From Formicarius rufipectus (Eukaryota > Chordata > Aves > Passeriformes > Formicariidae), in the NCBI GenBank assembly GCA_013399695.1, contig VXAU01002296.1, forward strand, positions 356,811 through 420,810: a stretch of DNA of 64,000 bases, read 5' to 3'. The first letter of the stretch is position 1; each line of letters opens with the position of its first letter. Positions 24,094 through 36,500 of this stretch are shown one piece after another. The position numbers and the translations under genes are program-made. The notes beneath the pieces were generated by a model. It was not told the origin of the DNA. It worked only from the letters and a program-made list of their open reading frames with translations, and ran no database searches.

Positions 24094-24818
24094 TGAAAAG
24101 AAAAACCCTTGTTTATTAGGCTTTTTTAAAAAAAAAAAAAGAAATAAAAAATCTCCCATCACATTGCAGCACAGTTACTCTGTGTGTGTGTGCAAACAGC
24201 ATTATTGTACACAGGACTGTTGTTTGCTTGTTTAAACTTGTTTAAACAAAGACAAACTGTCTTTGTTTTCTGATGGGTCCATGTGAATAAATTTCACATT
24301 TTTGCGGCATTTTTTTTCTACTGGCGCTAAAGCTTTAAGCTCAAAGTTACTGCTTATGGACAAGTTGTCAAGCAAATTGAGTGAATGGTGTTGTTTTCAG
24401 TTTGAGGATTTTTATTGCTTTTTTTAATTATTATTTTTTAATTTTAAATGTGGAATAGTTTCTGTGTCCTCATTTTTGTAACAGTGGAAAAAACTGACCA
24501 AGGCAATGTGTACAACTTCAAAATACATCTTTAAGTAATGAGTTATAGGTAAATGAGCAAATCAGTGGAAATTACTGCAGTGAATAAACAAATGTAAGCC
24601 TTATTTTACTTATAATTTTGTTGAAAGTGTGGTTAGTTCTTTAAAAAACTTAAAAATAGGACTGAATTCCTAAAAATTACAAAGCTTGAAAAATTATGAC
24701 TGAAGAAATCCTGTGTTTTTTTCTGTAAATGATTATTGTGCACATCCAGCCTTTCAGATTACGTGACATTACAGTAAAATAAGGACAACTGGTTGATTTT
24801 ACATCCTTCAGATTTGAA
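24094..24818 (+). repeat. 725-bp direct duplication, copy 2
   Basis: Second copy, offset by 726 bases. It ends with CCTTCAGATTTGAA, as copy 1 does just before the N. All mismatches to copy 1 lie next to the N, which fits low-quality bases at a contig end. Confidence 0.9.
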
Positions 24819-25081
24819 AAGGAAGTTTTATAATTAGGGGAAGAGGTTATGTTACCTGCCTAGTTTACAGAGTGCTATGGAATGCATGAACAAAAAGTTG
24901 TATTAATGATCAGTTTTCAGCACAGTAGGCAATTAACAGTGGGTGGTGCAAAATGGCAACACATGCTGAGAGAGAGCTTGGGCTACTTCCACTCAATGAA
25001 ATTTTTCCTACCAAGTAATGACAGGTAGGTGTTATTGTGTTCTGTTCACATAAAATGTTTGTTCAATATATATTGTGATAT

Positions 25082-25113
25082 AAAAAAAAAGAAAAAAAAG
25101 AAAAAAAAAAGAG
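25082..25113. repeat. A-rich simple repeat
   Basis: Runs of eight to ten A separated by single G. Confidence 0.9.
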
Positions 25114-25172
25114 ATTGTGTCTGTTTTGGTGAATATTCCCACAGGCATTAGAATTCATTTCAATAAAGCGAT

Positions 25173-25960
25173 ATTACGCCTTCAGTTTGAGTAGCTTTTG
25201 TAGTCTGGTTCATCTCACAGAAAATATTGCAAGAACAGAAAAGGNNNNNNNNNNNNNNNNNNNNNNNNNNNNNNNNNNNNNNNNNNNNNNNNNNNNNNNN
25301 NNNNNNNNNNNNNNNNNNNNNNNNNNNNNNNNNNNNNNNNNNNNNNNNNNNNNNNNNNNNNNNNNNNNNNNNNNNNNNNNNNNNNNNNNNNNNNNNNNNN
25401 NNNNNNNNNNNNNNNNNNNNNNNNNNNNNNNNNNNNNNNNNNNNNNNNNNNNNNNNNNNNNNNNNNNNNNNNNNNNNNNNNNNNNNNNNNNNNNNNNNNN
25501 NNNNNNNNNNNNNNNNNNNNNNNNNNNNNNNNNNNNNNNNNNNNNNNNNNNNNNNNNNNNNNNNNNNNNNNNNNNNNNNNNNNNNNNNNNNNNNNNNNNN
25601 NNNNNNNNNNNNNNNNNNNNNNNNNNNNNNNNNNNNNGCAAGAACAGAAAAGGTCCAGAAAAGACTACTGAAAATCATCAGAAGCATGGAAATTGTTTCA
25701 TATGAGTAGAGTTTAAAAAGGATTAGTATTGAGAGGAGAGAAAAATAAGAGATTACGTGGTAAGTGGTATATAAAATGATAAATAATAGAGAGGGGTAAC
25801 ATTTGAAAATCTGTTTACTTTTTCCAAAGAAACCATGGAGCAGGGAACAGTCAAGTAAATAAATAAAAAAAAAAAACAGGAATAAAAGCAGTACTTTTAA
25901 ATGAGGCTGTGTATGTGACCAAAGTTTTAACGACTTTGAGATGTTACTAGTTGAGACAGA
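25173..25960 (+). mobile_element. Ancient CR1 LINE fragment interrupted by an N gap
   Basis: Left of the gap, CTCACAGAAAATATTGCAAG near 25,213 followed by AACAGAAAAGG matches the older CR1 type seen in many sauropsids. Right of the gap the element continues with TCCAGAAAAGACTACTGAAA near 25,654, GGTATATAAAATGATAAATA near 25,768 and a block near 25,825-25,863. The 3' limit is uncertain because the sequence is strongly diverged. Confidence 0.6.
25245..25637. other. Assembly gap (393 N)
   Basis: Undetermined bases. The 16 bases before the gap (GCAAGAACAGAAAAGG, 25,229-25,244) are repeated exactly right after it (25,638-25,653). The long open frames across the gap are artefacts of N. Confidence 0.98.
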
Positions 25961-28900
25961 AAATTGGAGTACCTGCAGTAAATATTGAAATTAGTAGTAC
26001 AACAATCCCCTATGTTAGGTAATAAAATTAAAAAAAAGAATCTATATAATATATAATGTTCAAATTAGAATGCCACCCTTGAAGTGTCTTCGTTCTTCCT
26101 ATCTTCTGAGTTACATTTCTTCCAAGTTTTCTGCATCGTGTCTGTCTTTACTGAGGGGAAAAAATAAATATTTCCACTACAGTAAGAGCATTTTATTATA
26201 AGTTTTTAATGAGATTATAACATTATGCGTTTCATGAAGTCCAGTCAATCTGTTGGTTTTCTTTAACTGCTTGACATACGCTGCTTCTGACTCCAAAACA
26301 AGCAGCTATGAGCTTTATTAACCCTTCAGAAACTCTTAATGATCTTTATAATGAATTTGAAACCCTGTGTAAAGTAGGCAGACAAATTCCTTGAATTTTA
26401 ATACAATTACTAATAAAAGGATTTGTTATTTTAAGTGGGAAGACATTTTATTCTCAGCATTGGACATGCTGCATAAATAGCTGCAGAAGACGTAATTGGC
26501 ATTGCATTGATTTGTATTTGTTTTCGTATAATTAAAATGACTAAAACAGGAAATATGTTGAATGATATGTATAATAGAATCAGACTTTTCAAAATTCATT
26601 GCATCTTGTGTATTTTTGTATTTCATGAAGAAAGTTTTCTAACTTTGTGTCTTTTTAAAATTAATTTCTATCTCTTTAGTTCCATTTTTTTTGATTCATT
26701 ATATTCAAGTATTTTTTTCTCCAGTAGTTGCTATTCCTTTCTCATAACTGAATGTGTTTTCTTTATACTGGCTCTTTAAATCCTTTTGCATTGCCTTTTG
26801 CCATTCTTTCTTTAATCTTTTTCCTTCTGTTTAATTTTTAAATCCGTTGCCCTTTATCTTTCTTCAGTCTTTTTAGCTGCTCTCCTCTCCTCTCCTTTGA
26901 TTCTCTCTTAAACATTACTGCTTCTTAACATTGCGTTCTTTTATTGATTTTTATTTCATTTTATTTTTTTATCCTTTTAAAATTTTTCTAAAGTTTTTCT
27001 TTACTATGCAACACATAGTAAAGAAGGAAAAACTGATACAAATGTTACCAGTGGAATTAGAAACAAACAAACACAGAAAGGATTCAGGTGCATTCAAGGG
27101 AAAGATGAAACATTTTTCTGTTTACTGAAAAGAAAAACCCTATTTACTTTTTAGTGGGCATTGAAACATTTTACCTGAGTCTTTTTTTCCGTGATACCAC
27201 ATCCTGTGTTTCAAACTGAAAGCAATTACCCTTTCAGTGTTCCATGGTACTGTGCTGCTAGATGTGTTTTTTACTTTCTCCATCCTGACAGATGCTTTTC
27301 TTGAATAAAAGTCTCCACAAGCTCTGTCTTGTGCTTTACAATTCATCTTTGTATCTGAAATTTTTTGAATGCATTATTTAGAAAACAGCAGATCTCTCTG
27401 TAGTCTTTATGGAATGTTTTTTAATTGATTACATTAAAGAAAAAACAGTTTAGTAGCTGAATAGAAGCATTCACTTAAAATAATTTAAAAGAATAATGTA
27501 GGCATACCTCAGAGTTGCCAGTAAATATGTAATTAAGTTATTTACTCTGTAGTTAATTAGTAGTTACTTAATAGCTTATGCATTTTTAAGGATACTTTCC
27601 ATTTGATGTAAATAATGATATTCTGCAGGTGTGTTGCAAACTTTTTTTTTTTTTTAATTTAAATTTTTCCTTTAGTCTGAATTACTGGTAACATGAATGG
27701 AGAATGAAGTCTGTATGTAGGAACATTATGAGAGTCTGGGAAAATTAAGTACTGTAGAATATATTATGTTGCAGTTTAAATTTATTTTTTTTAATCATTC
27801 TCCTATGCAGTTTTTTGTATAGATTATTATACCATGGTGGTAGTGTTAGGATTGCATAAGTTTCTCAATAAAATTTTTGGATTGCCATAATACTTAAACA
27901 AGAGAAGTTTGCCAAAGAAAGGGTTTTGCTACTGTCTACCATTTTTCTCCAGTGTCCTGTATTTGTGCACCTATGAGCAGGACTTACTGAGCCACTGTTC
28001 GTATCTGCAAGGAGTTGGCCAATGGAAATTTTTACTCCAATATTTACATTAGAAATTTGGATTTCACCAGAAATTTATAAAAGCCACCAAGAACAAGCAA
28101 CCAGCTCTATGTCACAGAAACTTCTATGCAAGTGCATTTGGGGAGTTTTCTCTGTCTTTAATAAAATAATGTCAAAAGGAAAATAAGTATTCCAAAAAGA
28201 AAATTGGGAGTTTCAAATTAAAACAAACAAACAAAACAAAAACCAAAAACCAGTCAAAATGGAAACATTTCTGAAAATGTTAAACTTTCAGTACTCTTGC
28301 ACTGAAAGGGCAGGTGAAAAGCCCATGATTAGATATTTGGCTGCCTGGGACTGGCATCAGAGTCTATGTACTTTCCCTAACCATTGAACCGTATGTAGGA
28401 TATTATTATCTGACAATGGGGTGTATTTCTGACATTTCTGAAGCACTGCCAAGCTACCAGAGCTGTTGGTGTGGTGTCTGTGTACATGGGTGTGTGATAC
28501 AGTGCTGCACTTCCAGCTGCCACAGGAAACAACTCCAGCGAGTGTCCCTCTGGCAGTGGTGGTGCCTGTGTCCTTGGACACAAGGGTCTCATTCAAGCTA
28601 AATGACGTTTGACACAAATCCACTAGGTTTTAAAAATTACATGAAATAATGAAGAAGGAAGCAGAGATGATAAAGGTCTCCCCATGGAAGTTCACTTGTC
28701 AACTAGTTTTGGGTGTTTTTCCTGTCCGCGTTATGACTGCTGCAATAACTTTTCCAGTTGCTGAGAACACTACAGAATCTGCAAAGATATTCTGGCAGAT
28801 GCTGCAGTTGTTGCTGCTTCTTCAGTGGAAAATAATGGAAACTTATTTTAGAGGAATATAATGTTTATTGTTGACTTGTTACCCAGAATTTAATCTCTGG

Positions 28901-31774
28901 AAAATGTCAACCAATCTAAAATATTTTGAAAGGGAGTAAAAAAACTTCACATAACAGGTTACTAAGCAACAAAACATGCATTTCTTTTGCCTTAAACCTG
29001 TTATTGCTAATATTTTCAAGAAAACAGAAAGCAATCATGGTGTCTGTAAGCGAAAGGTTTTTATAAGCAAAATTTCCATTGCAAATTACTTAAAAAGCAG
29101 TCAGTACTGCCTAGTGATACGAACTAACTAACAGACTGAGACATTTTTTATCCAGTCAGACACTTGAAAAAGAGGATGCATTGGCAGAAGAGCAGAATTC
29201 GCTGTTCCACAGCAGTAGGCGTGTGAGCAAGCAGAGGTGTGCTGTCTGCCCTCAGCTGTGTGCAAGTGGGGGCTGGACTTCATTTCTTTGCAGTGTTGGT
29301 CCCACCAGTCTGACAATGTCAATAGTGAGCACAGCTTGTTTTACCTTCCTAACCTGATTAACAGCCAAATCACCATAAAAACTTCATGGCACAAAAGAGA
29401 AAACCGTCAAAGCATTTAACTATTTTAATTCCATTTGAACTGTGCATCAGATTTTTTCTTGAAGATGGTTTTCCTCTGCAGCATTCCTACTCCATAGGAA
29501 GAAAACTCTTCCTAGATGTTAAGAAAATGGATTTCAATAGCAGATGAGAATGCCAATGAAGAGAGGAAGAAGTAATTCCTTTCTGGTCTGGAGTTGGATA
29601 TGGAGGGAGAGGAGCAGAGAGGATGGAAAGAGTGTCTGTGCTATGCAAGAGGAAAGGAGTATGCTCTACTTTGTGTTAGGAAAGATCTCTGCTTATGCAC
29701 TTTCCTCTAGTATTATTTGTGTTTGAGTACAAAGTACACTGCTTGTTCAGTCAAAATACATCAGAAAGACTAGTCCACGTATGGAACTGGACACTACATT
29801 TTAAATTGTAAATTTTTTAGGAAGGATGGTCTTTATATAGATTTGTACTTTTAATATGCCAGACATTTAAAATGGAAGATCTTAGGTTTCAGAAACTTGT
29901 TTATATGTGTTCCATAGAGTCATTGAACTTATACTTTTCACATCCCCCATCTAAATAATACTGCTAATTGGTTTGCTGCTGCAAATATTTTTGTTATTTT
30001 TCTTATGCTTACTTTAAGTGTTTTTATTAGTTCTGATTATTTGGTGAGAAAAAGAAAATATTTCCTGTCTCTAACCAGCTGAATAGATACCTCTTTATCT
30101 GAAGTGCATTGCTTTTTTTCCCTCCAAGCAGCACTGTAGCACTAAGTCTTAGAAAATTTAATTTTCCTTTCTGATACTATTTTTAATTGAAAAAAAATAA
30201 CCAAAGGATGACTGAAAAATTGTAGGTTTATTGATGATTTGGGTTCTTTCAGTGGAGTCTTATATATGTAAATGCAGGTGTATATGTTTGTGAACATGCA
30301 GTGTACAACTTCAATTCCTGAAATATTTTCTGACTGTGCTCTCTGGTATTCTGAGAACTGGAAAGAAACAAGAATGATATTGTATAAGACAGAAGAAAAA
30401 AATTCAGAGAATTTTGGTACATGCTTGTCTTTGGGACAAAGGCCAGACTTCACATGAATCTTTTATAGTTATTTATGTTCTATAGAAAAAACTTCAGTCC
30501 ATCAAATTCTACATGAAAACTAGTTTTAAAATGTATTGACTTGATCAGATGGTAGAATATAAATTGGTTCAAATGATAGTACACTATTTTAAAGATGGAA
30601 ATTGAGATCTGTTATGTCTGATTATTGACAGCATAGCTTTGGCACTCACAAACCACCATGACAGAACTAAGTGACAGGGTGGATATTTTACTTTGGTAAT
30701 ACACCCAAGTGTTAATTTATTAATATCCTTCTATTCCATCTGTTTTTTTTCTCTCCCTTTTTAGTATGGTAAACGTATGTATTTCACTTCTCCACATGAC
30801 TAGCATTTTTATCTTGTAACATAAAATCATTGCTTTTTCAAAAGCACTTGGAAGATATTAAGTAATTGTGAGGGTTATTGCTAATTGCGTGGGCTTTAAT
30901 TTGTCACTTTAAATGTTCTAATTATTTCCTTGTGAGCTTATCAGCAAACTCTTAAATAGGACCTCAGTGCAAATTAGGCCCTTGGGCCAGGTTATTTGTT
31001 TTGACCCAAACTTCAATTGAATATTATGATTAAAAATAACTGAAGGATAAATACACTTCAATAATGTTCTTTAAAACTGGAAAAGTTAAAATCTAAGCAA
31101 AATGTAAGAACAACTATCATGTGTTGCTATATTAATGGACATCCTGCCACATCTTGAAGATATGAATGCTACAACTATACACATACAGTAATTTGAATAT
31201 TGAAAATAGTCCTTAAGCATTTTTTGAAAAGTTTATGCTAAGTATGGCATATAAAACTAAATGAAACTGACTGGCTTTACTAGTACTGCAATACTGGGAA
31301 CAGTTTGTCTGAAGTTCAGTTCAGTAAAAAATATTGTAGAGGCAGAGGAGAATTGAAAGCAATTATGAGGTATCTCTCTGTTCATAGTGTGGCTTGGCAG
31401 GTCCTTCTCTTTCCAGCACATCAGGGTGGACTTGGCTTAGCCAGCATCCCACTTGTTATTTATACCAAAAATGATCTCTGTGAAATATATTAGTCTCCAT
31501 CAAACATGGCTCAGATGAGAAGAGCTTCCAATTTTTAATACTTTCAACATGCTGTAAATACCACAAAAAAACCATTTGTTAGAGCCAATAGTATATGGAT
31601 TACTAATGATCAGAGGCTTCACTGAACATAGCAACAAGACAGACATAAGGCAGCATCCAGTCAGTGCTATCTCACTGCAGCCTTCAAGTGAAGGAGTAAA
31701 ACAGGGATGCATACATGAAAAAATGCTGTGCTTAGCATAAGTCAAGACTAATCTACTGAAGAAATACAGAATGG
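25961..31774. other. AT-rich sequence without recognised gene
   Basis: No exon or RNA gene was recognised. A-rich and T-rich runs are common (for example 28,218-28,250 and 27,642-27,656). The piece at about 30,855-31,015 has a composition reminiscent of conserved non-coding DNA and is discussed as a finding. Confidence 0.55.
28218..28250. repeat. A-rich simple repeat (AAAC-type)
   Basis: AAACAAACAAACAAAAC pattern on the plus strand. Confidence 0.85.
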
Positions 31775-32350
31775 AGAATGATTATCTGAATAGCAGTTCC
31801 TTAGAAAAACATTTTAGGATTGCAGGTGGTCCCAACCAAATATGAAAAACTGATATGATACAGTTGTAGAAAGTGCAAGCATTGGATAATGAAAATGAGG
31901 TATGGTATAGAAGATGTATGGAACTTCCTTTCAACACTTTCCAGGTTTAATATTTTCACTGGGCACTTCAAACAAGATAGGGATGAACTAAAGAGTCTGT
32001 AGAAGAGCAATGGCAGTTATAGTAAGGTTAGAAAAATTGATAGCTTAAAGAAGATGAGAATGAGAGAGGCAAGATAAATCTTCAAAAGTGTTTAAAAGAT
32101 GCTGCAATGTTGTTCACGTTGCTTCAGGTGACTAAAACAAGAATCTGAATTATCGTGAAACAGGTTAGACATTAGGAGTACTTTGGAGTGGGGTGATAGC
32201 AAAACATTGGAATAGATGCTCTGGAGAGAGAGCACTTCCTAACTGTAAACCTTTAAGGACTCCCTGGCACAGGCAACTGATCCTACTCTGGAACTGCACA
32301 AGTGAACTAGGGGACTTCCTGCAGTCCCTTTGTCCCTGTGTTGCTCTACT
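31775..32350 (+). mobile_element. Ancient CR1 LINE, 3' region
   Basis: Strongly diverged, but the block order fits a CR1 3' region of an old subfamily: AGCAGTTCCTTAGAAAAACA near 31,792, GAAGAGCAATGGCAGTTATA near 32,002, AAATCTTCAAAAGTGTTTAA near 32,076, GTTAGACATTAGGAGTACTT near 32,164 and ACATTGGAATAGATGCTCTG near 32,204. Both ends are uncertain. No intact frame remains. Confidence 0.6.
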
Positions 32351-32929
32351 AGTAATGAAGGATGGTGTTAAACCTTGAGGAGCCTAACTCCACTCTGGGT
32401 AGCCAAGAATCTAGCTTTTCCTATCACTTTGTCTCAAAGGCAGATGAGATAAATGCAGCTTTGAAAGACCATCATTCATGTCCTGAAGAATCATCACCAG
32501 CAGCTTTACCTGTACTGTCCTCTGGTTATGGTAGTAAATTTCGTGTTAATAATTCTGTTGAAAAACAATGTGCAGAATTATGCTTTATGCAAATTTCATC
32601 ATAAACTAAAATAAAAGCTGAAGGAGTAGAAATAATATTTGATTCTTATAGTTTATGTACTGATACTGGAGCTGAGTGCAGCATTGGACCCTAGAGGATT
32701 CTCCTAGAGGAGAATCACTACGTCCATCAGTGTTAGAGCTACTGGTCTCCTGGTCATGGTTGAGTTGCTTGTGCTTAGTGGAGTTGTATTTGGATGATAT
32801 CTAATGGTTCTTTGCTACATTTGTGTGTACTACTCGGGGAAACACTGCTAGTAGTCTCAATGGCTTTACTCGTGTTCAGTTCTAGTCTCTGGAATTTGCC
32901 CAGACTGTGTCCTTGGAATCTTATTTTTC

Positions 32930-33560
32930 CATTTTATGCTATTCCCAGATGAGTTAGCCACTTGCACTACTTTTATTGTTATGGCTATACTGATGACTTG
33001 TAAATCTGTCTTTCCACCAATGTTATTGCTCCTTCCATCTAGTTGTGTGTCTCAGGATGGATGTCTAACATGATGTCTTTTAATTATCTTATCATTCCAA
33101 AACAGAACTCTATTCACTTCTCTTCTTCTCTATCACAAATGACAAGAACATTATCCTTCTTGTCACTCAGATTCAGTGACTCAGGGTTATTTTTTACTTA
33201 CTTTCTTCAAGCTTCATGCATTCTGACCAGAACCAGATTCAGTGCTTTTTTTATTTTTGGTATTGTTCAGATCCACTTTTTCCCATCGATCCTTCTCTTA
33301 AATTTCATATTCAGACCTTCTTGTCTCTGTCTGAACTTTTGCAATTGTTGTTTTTTCTTTTTGTTGTTGTTGTTGTTGTTGTTAGTTTTCTTACCAACCT
33401 GTTGTTGCCATGTTGCCTCCCTTAAAGCAAAGTGTAGTCAGTGAATCCCTTCTTTTAGTCTGCTTCCATTTTCATATCCCTTTTTGGTTTATATTCTTCT
33501 CTTGCATCAAATTTAAACTACTCACAAAGCTTTTCATGGGTGCTTTCTAAATGTGCTGAG
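32930..33560 (+). mobile_element. L2-like LINE fragment with decayed reverse transcriptase
   Basis: Conceptual translation around 32,965-33,010 gives a degraded Y-x-D-D-type motif (tyrosine, threonine, aspartate, aspartate, then I-C-L-S), as in the reverse transcriptase catalytic segment of L2-type LINEs. Downstream, ATGGATGTCTAACATGATGT near 33,057, the segment ending in AAACAGAACTC near 33,108, and CTTCTTGTCACTCAGATTCA near 33,157 match the L2 frame in order. A further block near 33,470-33,540 ends in TTTCATGG. A 133-codon frame at 33,043-33,444 runs partly in the ancestral frame but is broken upstream and crosses a TTG microsatellite, so it is not a gene. Confidence 0.5.
33360..33383. repeat. 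(TTG)n microsatellite
   Basis: Eight consecutive GTT/TTG triplets inside the L2-like fragment. Confidence 0.95.
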
Positions 33561-36500
33561 CAGTCCAGCAATAGATTGTGAGGGGGTGGAATTCGTCAGT
33601 GGAACCAAATGAAGTATAAATGCTACATTGATTATCTTTGAGAAGGTTTGTTTGTTAGGTACAAAATCTTAGGAAATTTCTCTCTGAACTTTCTTGTTTG
33701 TGTATGTTTTTTTCCTATAATCAAGTTTTCTGTCATGCCTGTTATTGTACATTGCCTTGTAGGTATCTCATTGTACTTCCAGACCTGTCCACATATTTGG
33801 AGGCAGTTTCTTTCACAGCTGTATTTTGTTTTCTACAGCTATGTATCCATGAGGGAACCTCATGAGCTCATAAAAAAAAAAAAAAGCTTCTGCTGTATTT
33901 GCTTATGAATCCTTCATATAAGCCCACTTCTGACTTCTTGCATGCATCAATCCAGATTTTCCACATACAGAATTTGCTTCTATTCTTTATTTTTCTGTAG
34001 CAGTTCTGTAGTTCTTTGTCATTAGATTTTATATTTTATTTATTTAGACATAAACTATCCTATAAAGCATCTGAGAAGCATCCTGAACTAATTCATTTTG
34101 CAAGGTAATAGTCATCTCTTCTGCATTCTGAGTCTTCGTTCTTCCATTCTAGCTTCCATTAAGGCACGAATTTTTCTCTTGAAAGGTAAAATATACAGTC
34201 TGCCTGTGAGGCCACTATTAATTCCACACTATCTCTCTTTTATAGTGCAGCTGGCACCCTACCCTCGGGAGAGCAAGCTCATCACTTCTACCACATGCTT
34301 GTTCTCTACCAGTTCAGGCAGCAGGAATCCTAACTTAGCTATCAAATATTGGTCTTGCCCATGGCAGCGCAGAGCATTCGACAGTGCCTCTGGGCCAGCT
34401 GAAAATAATTTCTAGCACAGTTGGAGTGAAACTACAGAGGTGTAACAAAGACAAGTCCCGAGGAGGATGATATTCAGTATTCTCTCCAGCAATAAACAAA
34501 GATTTGCAAAATCAGTGAAATAAAATAAAAATAGTAAAGATTTAATTTAGGTTTTTTTAAAATATAGCATCCTGTCCTGAGTGTAAAAAGTGATGAAACT
34601 ATCTGTGGTTGTAGGTGAAATTATATTTCTGACTTTTCAGACGTCATATACTCCCAACAGCAAATTCTCAACCTCACTTATTTTTGTTTTAATAATGTTT
34701 TTCATACATTTATACATATTCTTACCATAGTGTTTTCATATACTTTATCTTCTTACTGCAAACACTCACAAATATTTCAGCCAGGTGTTAATTAAAAGGA
34801 CAAAATAAGTAGCCATAGGCAGGTAGACTGAGGCATTAGGTTGAAACTTTGTAGAAGTATAGATTATTCTGTTATTTGTATGATGCTACTTTGCATTTGC
34901 TTTAACCATATGGGAGATGTTCCTTGCAGGAAAGGCACACTTGAGGGATGTCTTTTGTTGTCCTTAAAACATTTAATGCTGTCCAAGAGCAATGTGCCTA
35001 TCTATGCTTATATTTACCTCTGCTTCACTTTTCTGTCCTTAAGCTTAGACAGAAGCACTGAAGTGGTTCCTTTGCCTTTGTATGTCATAGGCAATTCTTG
35101 TTCTTCAAATTTTTTTAACTGACTAAAACTTGCTTTCTCCTTTTGAAGAATTTTGAAGAGTGGGAAAGCTACTTTCTCTTTAGTGTTGCTTTGCTGCCAT
35201 GGAATAATTTCAACTTCTTTGTCATCCTAGTACCATAATAATTGGCACTGTTTTCTGTATGTTGTCTATGGCATTATTCCACAAGAAAGGGCAAATCTGT
35301 CTCTCATTAGGTTCCCAACTGATGGGTAACTGTATTGTGCGGATTGTATTGAATCTTTGTTCTCTAAGCATCCAGCAGTGATAGACAGTGGCACTAATTT
35401 TTTTTTAACATTATAGTATCAGGTGTTGTGATACAGAAGAGTGGCAGTTTCGGGAGTGTGGCTGAGTGTGAACATCTCTTTCTCCTTTCTTAAAACTTCC
35501 TTCTTCTCTCCTGCTGAGGTGATCTTATTGAGGACCAAAATCTGTCCAGATAGGATTTCTGTCCCTCACTTTGTTGAATCTTGTTTCTCAGCACACAGTC
35601 TGTGCTGCGCACTGAGGGAAGACCTACCTGCTTGCCCTTGCAATTTGCAGTTGTCCTGTGCTGCTCCATTACTTTTCTAGGAAGGAGACATTTGTGGAGT
35701 TGGTGCGGGCTGGGACCCTAGTTTTTTCCCTTTGAGTCCCTAGAGCCAGAGAGGTGATGCTGGCATGGGCTTAAGTGGAGAGAAAAAAGACAAAGGGCTG
35801 GAGGCAGAGGAACAGAAGAACTCAGCAGCATGGTGCTGCCTTTGGGCAAGGCCACTCAGGCAGTGCTTGGGACTGTTATGGGGCACAATCAGGCTGGTTT
35901 TGGTTTTCATTGTTGTTTAGTGTGTAAGAACATAATCTAAGTGAGTCCATTTAGCTATGTTTAGGGTCAAGATACTTCTGTATATCTAGTATATTGCTTG
36001 TTCCTAACATCTGTCTGGTATAAATGGAAACATGTTCTGCTTATTTCATGGAGGTTGTCACACGTGCATGAACTAAGCTTTGGACATTTGCTGATTCTAA
36101 ATTTGACTGTAACAGAGGTTAAATATTGAGAATGCTGTCATGTGTTGGTCCATTCGGTTCTCAGTTATTTTTGTGATTAGGCAATATGTGGTAATAACTT
36201 ATTTTTTTGATAATAGTTTTGAAGTATGTTGTTAAAATTACTATTACACCCTCTGTATATGGAAAAGTATGGGTCTCTTGCATGAAGAACTGTCTTTCTC
36301 TAAAAATTACAGATTAGGTGCATTTTATAAAGTAAACCTCTTTTGACTACATCTCTGTTTTGTTTTAGTGGCCTTTTGAAGCTTATTAAATGTTCTTCTT
36401 CATCCATGTAGCTTAAAACCTACCAACTGGATGCTCTTGAATTTCAGTACTGGCAGTTTTTTGTTTTTTTTTTTTTTTTTTTTTGGCCTTAGCCATTTAG

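Noticed and set aside
25160..25709. Frames of 143 to 175 codons
   Set aside because: They consist almost entirely of undetermined bases across the N gap.
33043..33444. 133-codon plus-strand frame as a host gene
   Set aside because: It lies in the L2-like remnant and crosses a TTG microsatellite; the reverse transcriptase frame upstream is broken.
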